Positions 1 to 8,482 of a stretch of 37,070 bases of DNA are shown here, one piece after another. The stretch's first letter is position 1. Every line of letters begins with the position of its first letter. Source of the stretch: an uncultured Candidatus Poseidoniales archaeon (GTDB lineage: Archaea; Thermoplasmatota; Poseidoniia; Poseidoniales; Poseidoniaceae). The notes beneath the pieces were generated by a model. It was not told where the DNA came from and made no database searches. It saw only the letters and a program-made list of their open reading frames with translations. The translations under genes and the position numbers were made by a program. The stretch covers positions 1-37,070 of the forward strand of contig CACEWA010000012.1 in NCBI GenBank assembly GCA_902563095.1, in the 5' to 3' direction.

Positions 1-2
1 TG

Positions 3-125
3 CGCCTAAAGGAATTAGAAGAAAAAATAAGGAAGGCAGAACTATCGGGTGCTAAGGTTTCTGATTTAGAGTTTGAATCTCAGGCACTTGAAAGCGAATT
101 GAACACCTTTGAGCGAGAAGGCTGA
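3..125 (+). CDS. C-terminal end of a coiled-coil protein (5' truncated by window edge)
   Basis: The third reading frame is open from the left edge to a TGA at 123-125, giving the last 40 residues of a protein that begins outside the window. The visible part is highly charged and Leu/Glu/Lys-rich (RLKELEEKIRKAEL, then FESQALESELNTFE), with heptad-like spacing typical of a coiled coil. No family can be named from so little. It converges on the LysE gene, with a single base between the two stop codons, which supports it being a real gene end. Confidence 0.6.
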   Translation, partial: RLKELEEKIRKAELSGAKVSDLEFESQALESELNTFEREG

Positions 126-126
126 T

Positions 127-741
127 TCAAGTTGCTGGACCCCTTAGGAGGAAAACCACAAGCAATAGTGAGAGCAAGGTGCCACAAATTTGGAAGATTC
201 TTTTGCCGTATTTCTCATTGCTGAAAAAGCCAGAGAGACGGTTTCCAAAGAAAGTCCATGCTATCAGAGCAGAGACACAAGTTACCAGTGTTACCATGAC
301 GATTACACCGATTCCAACAATGCCTCCACCCAATGGTTCCATGTATTGACTCATCATGATAATGATGAACGCCCATTCTTTACCATTGACAAATTGCATG
401 GCAATTCCTGTCTTCAAACCAAGTTTGCCTTCCCCAGTTTCTGCCTCAATCTTTGATGGGTCGATTCTGAACATGGCTATGACCATAGCACCAAGGAATG
501 TTATTCCTATCCAGTGAAGAGCTGTGAGTGCGGTTTCATTTCCATCCAAGGAGTTGACTAGAAAGCCGATTATGATTTCAATCGAAACAAATCCAATCGC
601 CATTCCCGTGATCAATGGTATGTTCGCTTTCTTACCAAATAGACCACTGTGAGCAAATGTGGTCAATGCATTTGGCCCAGGGGTAAGCAATCCTAATGAC
701 AATAAAAGCAACAACTCAATCATGGCAGTTGTTGCATCCAT
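127..741 (-). CDS. LysE/RhtB-family amino-acid exporter
   Basis: A 204-aa polytopic membrane protein with about six hydrophobic segments. The family motif TPGPN lies in the first helix (LGLLTPGPNALTTFAHSG), as in LysE/RhtB exporters that extrude amino acids or related small metabolites; the substrate cannot be read from sequence. A longer frame opens at a TTG (750), but the ATG at 741 is preceded by an AGGAG Shine-Dalgarno about 9 nt upstream, so I start there. It lies 41 nt downstream of icmF on the same strand and is probably co-transcribed. The link between a mutase and an exporter is otherwise unexplained. A second LysE paralogue is at 8686-9288. Confidence 0.88.
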   Translation of the reverse strand: MDATTAMIELLLLLSLGLLTPGPNALTTFAHSGLFGKKANIPLITGMAIGFVSIEIIIGFLVNSLDGNETALTALHWIGITFLGAMVIAMFRIDPSKIEAETGEGKLGLKTGIAMQFVNGKEWAFIIIMMSQYMEPLGGGIVGIGVIVMVTLVTCVSALIAWTFFGNRLSGFFSNEKYGKRIFQICGTLLSLLLVVFLLRGPAT

Positions 742-782
742 GAATCCCAACTCCTGTCATGATTGAAACGCTTGAAACACAA

Positions 783-3700
783 TCACATGTTACGGCGGTA
801 CTGTCCACCGACTGCGAATAGCGCATCTGTGATTTGACCGAGTGAGGCAACCTTGGTTGTCTCCATCAATTCTTCGAATACATTTCCACCCTCTCTTGCA
901 ACCTGCTGCAATCTCTTGAGTGCTTCCTCATCCTTCGGAATGGCTTGAGTACGCTCAAGGCACGCTTGCTTCTCATCAGGAGTTGCTCTTGCTAATTCCA
1001 TATCGAATTCGTCAGCAGCATTCTCATCGAAGTCCTGAGCATTTGGATTTAGGAATGTGTTAACGCCAATAATTGGAAGTGTACCATCGTGCTTGAGGTG
1101 CTCATAGTACATGCTTTCATCTTGGATCTTACCACGCTGGTACATTGTCTCCATAGCACCCAAAACCCCTCCTCTGCGGGATAGGGCTTCGAACTCTTGT
1201 AGAACTGCTTCTTCTACTAAGTCGGTTAATTCCTCAACGATGAATGAACCCTGCATCGGGTTCTCTGTCTTGGTCCAGCCACTTTCCTTGTTGACAATCA
1301 ACTGGATTGCAAGTGCTCTGCGAACCGATTCTTCGGTTGGAGTAGTAATCGCCTCATCATATGCATTGGTGTGCAGTGAGTTTGCATTGTCTTGAATTGC
1401 GAGTAATGCTTGCAAGGTTGTACGAATGTCGTTGAAGTCGATTTCCTGTGCGTGCAGGCTACGACCACTTGTCTGAATGTGATACTTCAACTTCTGACTG
1501 CGCTCATCTGCACCATACAGGTCACGCATTGCAACAGCCCAAATTCTTCGAGCAACTCGACCGATTACAGTGTACTCTGGGTCTAATCCGTTTGAGAAGA
1601 AGAATGACAGGTTAGGGGCGAAATGTGCCACATCCATTCCTCTGCTTCGATAGTATTCTACGTAAGTGAAACCGTTTGCTAATGTCAAAGCCAATTGAGT
1701 GATTGGGTTAGCCCCTGCTTCTGCTATATGATAGCCAGAAATTGAAACTGAGTAGTGGTTGCGTACACCATTGTCGATGTAGTACTGCTGAACGTCGCCC
1801 ATCATCTTGAGAGCGAATGGGGTTGAGAAAATACAGGTGTTCTGTGCTTGGTCTTCCTTGAGAATATCAGCCTGAACTGTTCCACGAACTGTCTGCAGTG
1901 TCTTTGCCTTGATTTCTGCATAAGTTGCTGCATCAACCATTTCATCTCCACGCTTGCCTACGGTTACTAGACCGAATCCATCGTGACCTTCAGGTAGATC
2001 TCCACGATAGCCACTAGCATCTGCTTCTAATTTCAGATGCTTCTCGACCTGCTGGTCGATTGCTGCATTCAGATAGAATGCCAGAATAATCGGTGCTGGT
2101 CCATTGATTGTCATTGAAACCGAAGTGTTAGCATCACACAAATCGAATCCAGAATACAGGCGTTTCGCATCATCTATACTAGCGATTGAAACACCCGAGT
2201 TACCGACCTTACCCCAAATGTCAGGTCTGCGGTCTGGGTCACGCCCGTACAGAGTTACACTGTCGAAAGCTGTGGAAAGTCTGACGTAATCTTGGCCTTG
2301 TGAGAGGAGGTGGAATCTACGGTTGGTACGCTCTCCCTCTCCTTCACCTGCGAACATTCTCGCACTCAACTCATCGGTTCGCTTGAATGGGAATACTCCT
2401 GCAGTGAATGGGAAATAACCCGGTGCGTTTTCTCTGGTCAACCAGTTGTACATGTCGCCATCATCGCTGTACTTTGGTAAAGAAACTCGAGGAATCATCT
2501 GATGTGAAAGAGACTCGGTTACTGTAGAAACTGTGAACGGTTTGCCACGTACGTGGTAAGTGTATTCTCCACTTGCATATTCTTCAGCCAGTGATCTGAA
2601 TTCATCAACTTCTTGCTTTGCAATAACAACCTCTTCACGCAATTCTGCAAGATGCTCGTCGACTTCGCCCTTGATAGATGGAACTTCTTTGCTCGCTGTT
2701 TCAAGATGCTGAATTACTCGCAACTTCTCAGATAACGCAATGTTATGCTCATGATATTCTCGAATTACAGAAGCAATTTCTGAAAGATAGTGGACTCTTT
2801 CAGGAGGAATTACACCCTTGCGCTCGCCGATTACGCCCATAGGCTCACTAGCCTCAAATCCAACCATTGCAGCCAACTTCTGCCATAGAACATCGACACC
2901 AGGGTCTGCGAATTGGCTAGCAATTGTAGCGACCACTGGCAATTCATGGTCTTCGACATCGAACTTGTTTCTGTTACGGCGAACCTGTTTGCGAATTGCT
3001 CGCAGTGCATCTTCGCTGCCTCTCTTCTCGTACTTGTTTAGAATGACAAGGTCTGCAACATCAAGCATCTCGATTTTCTCTAACTGTGTATGAGCGCCGA
3101 ATTCTGCTGTCATAACATACAGAGAGCGGTCTGAGACGGTAGTAATCGCATCGCTACCTTGCCCGATACCGCTTGTTTCACAGAAAATTAAGTCGAAACC
3201 TACGGCCTTTGCTGCTTCGATTGCTCGGTCAAGATTTGCGCTAATTTCTGAACCACTTCCACGGCTTGCCAATGAGCGCATATACAGGTTATTGTTTGAA
3301 AGTGAATTCATTCTGATTCTATCACCAAGTAGCGCACCACCTGTTCGTTTTCTCGTTGGGTCCACACATAGCAAGCAGACCTTCTTGTCGGGATTATCAC
3401 GAAGGATTCTCAGCATCAATTCGTCAAGTAGGCTGCTCTTTCCAGCTCCACCTGTTCCAGTGAAACCAATTACTGGCACTTCCTTATCGCTTGAACGAAC
3501 CTTCTCTACCATATCCTTGAAATCTTCATCACTCGCAGATTCAGAAAGTGTAAGCAGAAGCCCGACCTTAGCCATTTCATCTGCAGTAATTGGGCCATCT
3601 AGACTTGTAATTCTATCATCTGCAATCAAATCAACTTCGCTTGCCGTACCCATCAAATCATGAATCATTCCCATTAGACCCATCTTTCGGCCATCGTCTG

Positions 3701-4106
3701 GAGAATAAATTCTCGAGATACCACTCTTGTGAAGATCTCTAATTTCAGGCGGAGTAATCGTCCCTCCCCCTCCACCAAAGATTCGAACATGGGCACATCC
3801 TGCTTCATCCAAGAGTTGTCTGATGTAAGTGAAATACTCCATATGGCCACCTTGATATGAAGTTAGAGCGACTGCATGTGCGTCCTCTTGAACTGCACAA
3901 TCAACAACATCTTTCGCAGACCTGTCGTGACCTAAATGAATTACTTCAGCTCCGCTTGACTGAATTAAGCGACGCATCACGTTAATCGCAGCATCATGGC
4001 CGTCGAATAGGCTTGCTGCGGTGATAATTCGGACAGGACCGGTAGTGGTCTCAAACACTGGCGCCTCGTCCGACATGTTCCTACGGAACATAATTTCATT
4101 CATCAT
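783..4106 (-). CDS. icmF: Fused isobutyryl-CoA mutase-type B12 enzyme (IcmF)
   Basis: A 1107-aa protein with IcmF domain order. An N-terminal cobalamin-binding domain carries DGHDAA (H37 is the expected lower axial ligand). A MeaI/MeaB-type G-protein chaperone domain follows, with P-loop GTGGAGKSS near residue 220 and an NKYEKRG motif. The C-terminal TIM-barrel mutase domain has ISGYHIAEAGA. IcmF interconverts isobutyryl- and n-butyryl-CoA (some members isovaleryl/pivalyl-CoA) using adenosylcobalamin, and its G-domain guards cofactor loading. The residues separating this class from methylmalonyl-CoA mutase are visible. Phe585 in RMFAGEG replaces the MCM Tyr, and Gln755 in DQAQNTCIF replaces the MCM Arg that binds the carboxylate, so a methylmalonyl substrate is unlikely. 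An alternative start is the ATG at 4076 (MSDEAPVF). It is divergent from the NnrDE gene and followed by a LysE exporter. Confidence 0.93.
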   Translation of the reverse strand: MMNEIMFRRNMSDEAPVFETTTGPVRIITAASLFDGHDAAINVMRRLIQSSGAEVIHLGHDRSAKDVVDCAVQEDAHAVALTSYQGGHMEYFTYIRQLLDEAGCAHVRIFGGGGGTITPPEIRDLHKSGISRIYSPDDGRKMGLMGMIHDLMGTASEVDLIADDRITSLDGPITADEMAKVGLLLTLSESASDEDFKDMVEKVRSSDKEVPVIGFTGTGGAGKSSLLDELMLRILRDNPDKKVCLLCVDPTRKRTGGALLGDRIRMNSLSNNNLYMRSLASRGSGSEISANLDRAIEAAKAVGFDLIFCETSGIGQGSDAITTVSDRSLYVMTAEFGAHTQLEKIEMLDVADLVILNKYEKRGSEDALRAIRKQVRRNRNKFDVEDHELPVVATIASQFADPGVDVLWQKLAAMVGFEASEPMGVIGERKGVIPPERVHYLSEIASVIREYHEHNIALSEKLRVIQHLETASKEVPSIKGEVDEHLAELREEVVIAKQEVDEFRSLAEEYASGEYTYHVRGKPFTVSTVTESLSHQMIPRVSLPKYSDDGDMYNWLTRENAPGYFPFTAGVFPFKRTDELSARMFAGEGEGERTNRRFHLLSQGQDYVRLSTAFDSVTLYGRDPDRRPDIWGKVGNSGVSIASIDDAKRLYSGFDLCDANTSVSMTINGPAPIILAFYLNAAIDQQVEKHLKLEADASGYRGDLPEGHDGFGLVTVGKRGDEMVDAATYAEIKAKTLQTVRGTVQADILKEDQAQNTCIFSTPFALKMMGDVQQYYIDNGVRNHYSVSISGYHIAEAGANPITQLALTLANGFTYVEYYRSRGMDVAHFAPNLSFFFSNGLDPEYTVIGRVARRIWAVAMRDLYGADERSQKLKYHIQTSGRSLHAQEIDFNDIRTTLQALLAIQDNANSLHTNAYDEAITTPTEESVRRALAIQLIVNKESGWTKTENPMQGSFIVEELTDLVEEAVLQEFEALSRRGGVLGAMETMYQRGKIQDESMYYEHLKHDGTLPIIGVNTFLNPNAQDFDENAADEFDMELARATPDEKQACLERTQAIPKDEEALKRLQQVAREGGNVFEELMETTKVASLGQITDALFAVGGQYRRNM

Positions 4107-4166
4107 GATACCGTTTGAATCAAAAGCCTCGAAGTCAGTGCTTGGCTTATGCGCCCCCGCTGGATA

Positions 4167-5594
4167 ATGTCTCCAAGAGAGATTGCAATCCTAGATGCGA
4201 ATGCTGAGGCATTAGGTGCAGATATGGACGAATTAATGGTAACCTCAGCCGAGCATCTAGCAAATGCGCTAGAAGGTGCACCAAAGCCGATTTGGATTCT
4301 ATGTGGACCCGGCAATAATGGCGGTGATGGCTTCCGTTTAGCCAATATGCTTGAGGAGTGTCATGTAGTTGCAACTCATGATAAACAAAAGACGCAATTA
4401 TCACAACGAGCAAGAGATGATTGGAACGGAGTTATTCACTCGGTTGAATCCTTGCCCGAAGTCCCACCTTCAACTATCGTAGATTGCCTGCTGGGTGCAG
4501 GAACTTACGGCCAACCTAGAGGGGAAATTCTACGGCTGATGGAAGCGATCCCAGGAAGGCCAATGGTGTTGGCCTGTGATATGCCGACGGGTTGTGGTTC
4601 AGGTATCTCATTCAACGCTTTCAGAACCGTGACATTTGAGGCCCCTAAGTCGAATATGGTTGATTCCAAAGGACAACTGCTTCCTGAGGTCGGTGACCTT
4701 TTCATTGCTCCAGTGGGATGGCCTGCAGGCACACTTGACCCTGGACCCGGCGATCTGATGCGTTATCCTCACCCCCGAGAAGACCAAATCAAGGGTGACA
4801 GAGGGCGTGTGCTAATCATCGGTGGTGGGCCATATCATGGCGCTCCGATTTTGGCAGGCATGGCTGCTGCAAGAATGGGTGTAGACCTCGTTCATGTTGC
4901 AATGCCTAGCCAAGCAGCAGCACGTGCAAAGTGGCCCAGTGAATTGATTCAAGAGAAAATGACTGATGGAGAATACATCAGCGATGTCTCCTCACTAGTG
5001 AAACGGTGTATGACAGGAAGAGGAGTTCAAGCGATGGTTATCGGCCCGGGAATGGGAGATAATCAAGCCTCAATGGAAGCTGTCAGGATGCTAATTCAAG
5101 CAACTCCTAATATTCCCAAAGTGATTGATGCAGACGCAATCAAGGCACTTGAAGGATGGCCAGAAGGTTTGCTCGGAGTTGTCACTCCTCATCAAAAAGA
5201 ATTAGAAAATTGGATCGGCAACATCGACGCTGTGCCCGATTTAGTGGCCGGCTCTAAGGAAGGAAGAGTGGTTATCCGAACCGGTGCCGAGGACATAATC
5301 ATCGGTGCAGGAGGGCGCGGAGGAATAGGTAAAGGCGGAAATCCGCGCATGTCAATGGGAGGTACTGGTGACCTGCTTGCTGGATGCATAGGCGGCCTAC
5401 TGGGGCTTGGTTTGTCGCCTTGGGGTGCTGCAAGACTAGGAGTCCACCTAATGCGAGTTGCTGGAAAGTTAGCTGGTGATGAAATTGGACCGGGAATGGT
5501 AGCTGATGATGTGCCACCTTACCTGTCTAGAGCCCTCATCACAGGACCGGTTCTTCTCCATCCACCAAAGGTGGAAGACCCTTTTTCTTCCTAA
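4167..5594 (+). CDS. nnr: Bifunctional NAD(P)H-hydrate repair enzyme (epimerase + dehydratase)
   Basis: About 475 aa. The N-terminal YjeF_N-type epimerase domain has the motif GPGNNGGDGF. The C-terminal ribokinase-like dehydratase domain has GRVLIIGGG, the conserved TPHQKELE segment and the nucleotide/anion-hole motif GGTGDLLAG (residues about 398-406 from this start). Together these enzymes epimerise and dehydrate damaged NADHX/NADPHX using ADP, restoring NAD(P)H. I prefer the ATG at 4167, because MSPREIAILDANAEALG matches the usual N-terminus; an in-frame ATG at 4149 adds six residues. The epimerase domain is somewhat short between about 90 and 200. The 3' end overlaps the convergent ABC-F gene by 56 bp. 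A housekeeping metabolite-repair role is likely. Confidence 0.92.
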   Translation: MSPREIAILDANAEALGADMDELMVTSAEHLANALEGAPKPIWILCGPGNNGGDGFRLANMLEECHVVATHDKQKTQLSQRARDDWNGVIHSVESLPEVPPSTIVDCLLGAGTYGQPRGEILRLMEAIPGRPMVLACDMPTGCGSGISFNAFRTVTFEAPKSNMVDSKGQLLPEVGDLFIAPVGWPAGTLDPGPGDLMRYPHPREDQIKGDRGRVLIIGGGPYHGAPILAGMAAARMGVDLVHVAMPSQAAARAKWPSELIQEKMTDGEYISDVSSLVKRCMTGRGVQAMVIGPGMGDNQASMEAVRMLIQATPNIPKVIDADAIKALEGWPEGLLGVVTPHQKELENWIGNIDAVPDLVAGSKEGRVVIRTGAEDIIIGAGGRGGIGKGGNPRMSMGGTGDLLAGCIGGLLGLGLSPWGAARLGVHLMRVAGKLAGDEIGPGMVADDVPPYLSRALITGPVLLHPPKVEDPFSS

Positions 5595-7215
5595 TGTAAT
5601 CGGTATAATTTCCGTAGTACTTGGTTACAATACCATCTTGTAATTCCCAGATTTGATTGACCACTTGGTCGAGGAACCATCTGTCGTGACTGACGGTTAC
5701 AATTGCACCATCATACTCTACCAATGCCTCTTCCAGAGTTTCTTTTGCATCCATGTCCAAGTGGTTTGTCGGCTCATCGAGAAGTAACAGATTGTTTTCT
5801 TCGAGAAGTAACTTGAGTAGAGCCACACGAGCTCTCTCCCCGCCTGATAATTTACCGAGTGGAGTCGTTACCTGCTCTTTGCTAAATTGGAATCTACCAA
5901 GTGCTGCACGGATATCTCCGTACTGCATATCAGGTCGCAGTACTTCGACTTGCTCTACAGGGTTCAATTTGAAATCTAAGGTTCTGTGGTCTTGGTGATA
6001 GTAACCAATGATTGCCCCCGGTGCAAGATCTCTGTCTCCAGAATCGATTTCTTCATCACCTGTAATTATCTTCAATAACGTTGTTTTTCCTTGTCCGTTG
6101 CCGCCGACAATTCCAATTCTATCGCCCTTTGAAATTTCAAGATTTTGATTATCTAAAATTGGTCGCTGTAGCCCTTCAAATCTCTTTGAAACGTCCTTCA
6201 ACTCGATGATGTCATTGCTAGACTTATCCGCTGCTTCTAAGTTGAATCGCAAGCCTTTGCGTTGCTTCGGTTTACGTGCTTTCAAAGCCTTCAACTCTTG
6301 TTGCATTCTCTCTATCATCTTGTGCTTTGCAGATATCGACTTGTCGTACTTATTTGCAGACTTCATTGAGCGAAGTGCAGATTGAGTGTGAGAAATTTTC
6401 TTCTCAACTGTTTTGATTCTGTCATCAAGAGCCGCTAGGAAATTCATTTTCTGCTTGAGGTATTGAGAGTAATTACCTTTGAAATTCCAGTTTCTTAGAT
6501 TGTCAATTTCAACGATTCTTGTGCAAACTTGGTCGAGGAAATATCTGTCGTGTGAAACGATTAGTTGTGCTCCAATGAACTCATTGATGAACTCCTCAAG
6601 CCATTCAGTAGTCTGAATATCCAAGTGGTTTGTCGGCTCGTCCAGGAAGATTACATCGACACCTGCAAGCCCAACAAGTTGACGAGCAAGGGCGAGTTTT
6701 GCTCTCTCTCCCCCGGAAAGTGAACTGACTTTCATATCCATAGGATGCTGGTCTAAGCCAAGCCTTTCGAGAATTGCCTTGGCTATATTTGCCACATTGC
6801 CTCCACCTGAAGCTCCAAGCATTGTTTGCAACTCGGAATATCTATCCATCACAGGTTGCCAATCGCCTTCGTAAAACGCAGGGTCTATCATTTGCGCTTC
6901 AATAGCAGCAATTTCCTCTTCTAGTTCCTGAAATTGACGGCCTTTGCGACCAAGTTCTTCCTCGATTGTGGAATCATCATCAATATCTCTAATCTGGGTG
7001 AGATAAGCAATTCTAATTCCTGAAGCGAATTCTATTTCACCGACATCTTGCTTTTGCTCAGAAATAGTGTTGAGTAATGTGGTCTTTCCAGCACCATTGT
7101 GCCCCACGATTCCGATTCTATCTCCTTCATTGACCATGAGATTGATGTCCTGCAAAACCGTGACTGGACCGAATGCTCGGTCGACACCCTCGACACGGAT
7201 TAGTTCACGGGACAT
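5539..7215 (-). CDS. ABC-F family ribosome-associated ATPase
   Basis: 558 aa with two ABC ATPase domains and no membrane segments. Walker A motifs are GHNGAGKTT and GGNGQGKTT, signatures are LSGGERAKLALA and LSGGERARVALL, and Walker B motifs are IFLDEPTNHLD and LLLLDEPTNHLD. The two halves are joined by a charged, helix-forming linker (KKISHTQSALRSMKSANKYD and following). This is the ABC-F layout (EttA, Uup, YdiF type), whose members act on the ribosome E site in translation control or antibiotic protection rather than in transport. The ATG at 7215 (MSRELIRVEGVDRAFG) is the start, because the frame continues upstream as 140 residues of non-homologous sequence. ABC-F proteins are mainly bacterial and eukaryotic, so transfer is likely. 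It is divergent from the phosphatase gene. Confidence 0.93.
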   Translation of the reverse strand: MSRELIRVEGVDRAFGPVTVLQDINLMVNEGDRIGIVGHNGAGKTTLLNTISEQKQDVGEIEFASGIRIAYLTQIRDIDDDSTIEEELGRKGRQFQELEEEIAAIEAQMIDPAFYEGDWQPVMDRYSELQTMLGASGGGNVANIAKAILERLGLDQHPMDMKVSSLSGGERAKLALARQLVGLAGVDVIFLDEPTNHLDIQTTEWLEEFINEFIGAQLIVSHDRYFLDQVCTRIVEIDNLRNWNFKGNYSQYLKQKMNFLAALDDRIKTVEKKISHTQSALRSMKSANKYDKSISAKHKMIERMQQELKALKARKPKQRKGLRFNLEAADKSSNDIIELKDVSKRFEGLQRPILDNQNLEISKGDRIGIVGGNGQGKTTLLKIITGDEEIDSGDRDLAPGAIIGYYHQDHRTLDFKLNPVEQVEVLRPDMQYGDIRAALGRFQFSKEQVTTPLGKLSGGERARVALLKLLLEENNLLLLDEPTNHLDMDAKETLEEALVEYDGAIVTVSHDRWFLDQVVNQIWELQDGIVTKYYGNYTDYIRKKKGLPPLVDGEEPVL

Positions 7216-7382
7216 AGACCAAGCCGGCTGACGCTCGCTTATGGACTCACCGTTTCCGCGCAAATCGGAGAAACCGGAAAAGGTCGCAAAAACGGGGTTT
7301 TGACTAGACTTCTCAACCGAAGACAATATACCGTCATAGGTGCCGTGAGACCGGAGAGAACAATACTCTCCGGTGGAAATCC
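7216..7382. promoter_or_regulatory. Divergent intergenic region with a strong inverted repeat
   Basis: This 167-nt gap separates the starts of the ABC-F gene (minus) and the phosphatase gene (plus). It holds a perfect 8-bp inverted repeat CCGGAGAG-(7 nt)-CTCTCCGG at 7351-7373 and a smaller palindrome AAAAC-GGG-GTTTT at 7289-7301. A GGTGG at 7372-7376 is positioned as a ribosome-binding site for the ATG at 7383, and its first bases are in the 3' arm of the repeat. No clear TATA box was recognised. Confidence 0.45.
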
Positions 7383-8426
7383 ATGGGATGGAAACACGAC
7401 ATACGTCGGGCCCCAGCCGTTCGCGACCGAGGCACTGAATCCGACCTGCAGGCTCGTATCTTTGCAGGCAACCGAGTATGGGTTGTAGGTGATGTACATG
7501 GGCACTTAGGTACACTAAGGGCCTTGATACACAGACTGAAACTCGAAGAAGAAGACAGAGTTGTCTTACTCGGAGATTTGATTGACAGGGGGCCTGACTC
7601 TGCTGGCGTAGTCGAATACATCCGTGAGCACCCACAAATACATGCCATCAAAGGAAACCACGAACAGATGGCCATTCAATCCCTACAGGCTACAAATATC
7701 GAACTAAACCATGTATGGATGTCCAAAGGAGGGGCTTCAACCTGGGGTTCATACATAGTTGCCGCAAAGGGCGATCTACATAGGGCCAAACTGACATTTG
7801 CAGAAGACTGTGCTTGGCTTGCAGACCTACCTAGCCACATTGTCTTAGATGATTGGAGACTAGTACATGCAGGATATAATCCCAAAATAGACCTTGATGC
7901 ACAAGATGAGAAATCTCTGCTTTGGATACGAAGAGCGTTTTTCAAACATGATGAAGCAATCGATGAAAAACGATGTATCCTATTTGGTCACACGCCTACT
8001 AAAAAATTCAAACGGATTGGGCAAATTGCACATTCCAAAATTTCACTAAATGATGGAAGGCCTTCTTGGATTGCAATGGATACTTGTGCATATAATCAGG
8101 AAAGCCCAGGAATCGCGGCTTACGACCTAACTACTGGAAATACCGTTCGACAAAAAACTCTCAAGAGTGAACACTGGTGGTTGAAGACAGAGTCTAGAGA
8201 GGCGCCTGTTGCAGAATTCTTTGGCTTAGCAGAACTTCGTCGCCGAGCCCGAAAGGTTGTGGCGGCGCGAGAAAAGGCCAGACGACGCTTGGCGATGGCA
8301 GGAGTCTCTCACAGGGTAAAAGCGCCAGTTTCTTTCCGTATTGTGAAGCGTAAATTACCTCTTGTGGAAGAGACGATTCCTGCTTCCGGAATTCAATCTC
8401 AGGATTCCGTAATATATCGCGTATGA
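7383..8426 (+). CDS. PPP-family metallophosphatase with basic C-terminal tail
   Basis: 347 aa. The PPP-superfamily (Ser/Thr phosphatase / ApaH-like) metal and phosphate ligands are all present in order: GDVHG (36-40), GDLIDRG (64-70), GNHE (91-94), VHAG (161-164) and FGHTPT (201-206). These bind two metal ions and hydrolyse phosphoesters. The core resembles small prokaryotic PPP enzymes (PrpA/ApaH-like), so the substrate could be phosphoprotein or a dinucleoside polyphosphate. After about residue 275 comes a strongly basic extension (RRRARKVVAAREKARRRLAM) not part of the catalytic fold, possibly binding nucleic acid or acidic partners. Start: ATG 7383 with GGTGG 6 nt upstream. A perfect 6-bp inverted repeat follows the stop codon at once. 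Confidence 0.87.
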   Translation: MGWKHDIRRAPAVRDRGTESDLQARIFAGNRVWVVGDVHGHLGTLRALIHRLKLEEEDRVVLLGDLIDRGPDSAGVVEYIREHPQIHAIKGNHEQMAIQSLQATNIELNHVWMSKGGASTWGSYIVAAKGDLHRAKLTFAEDCAWLADLPSHIVLDDWRLVHAGYNPKIDLDAQDEKSLLWIRRAFFKHDEAIDEKRCILFGHTPTKKFKRIGQIAHSKISLNDGRPSWIAMDTCAYNQESPGIAAYDLTTGNTVRQKTLKSEHWWLKTESREAPVAEFFGLAELRRRARKVVAAREKARRRLAMAGVSHRVKAPVSFRIVKRKLPLVEETIPASGIQSQDSVIYRV

Positions 8427-8428
8427 GC

Positions 8429-8443
8429 CACTGCTAAGCAGTG
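8429..8443. repeat. Inverted repeat directly after the phosphatase stop codon
   Basis: CACTGC-TAA-GCAGTG is a perfect 6-bp inverted repeat with a 3-nt loop, starting two bases after the TGA of the phosphatase gene. It could be an RNA hairpin stabilising the mRNA 3' end or a terminator-like element. There is no T-tract after it, so it is not a classic intrinsic terminator. Confidence 0.4.
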
Positions 8444-8482
8444 AAGCAAAGGTACAAAGAGGGAGTATGCTAATGGCTGTTC

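Noticed and set aside
742-782. Tandem GTTTCAA direct repeat between icmF and the LysE gene
   Set aside because: Only two 7-bp copies in a short spacer; too little to call regulatory.
4147-4413. Minus-strand ORFs of 80-88 aa near the start of the NnrDE gene
   Set aside because: They lie wholly inside the well supported epimerase coding region and show no domain features.
7216-7635. 140-residue N-terminal extension of the ABC-F reading frame
   Set aside because: It overlaps the phosphatase gene on the other strand, has no ABC-F similarity, and MSRELIRVEG at 7215 is the natural start.
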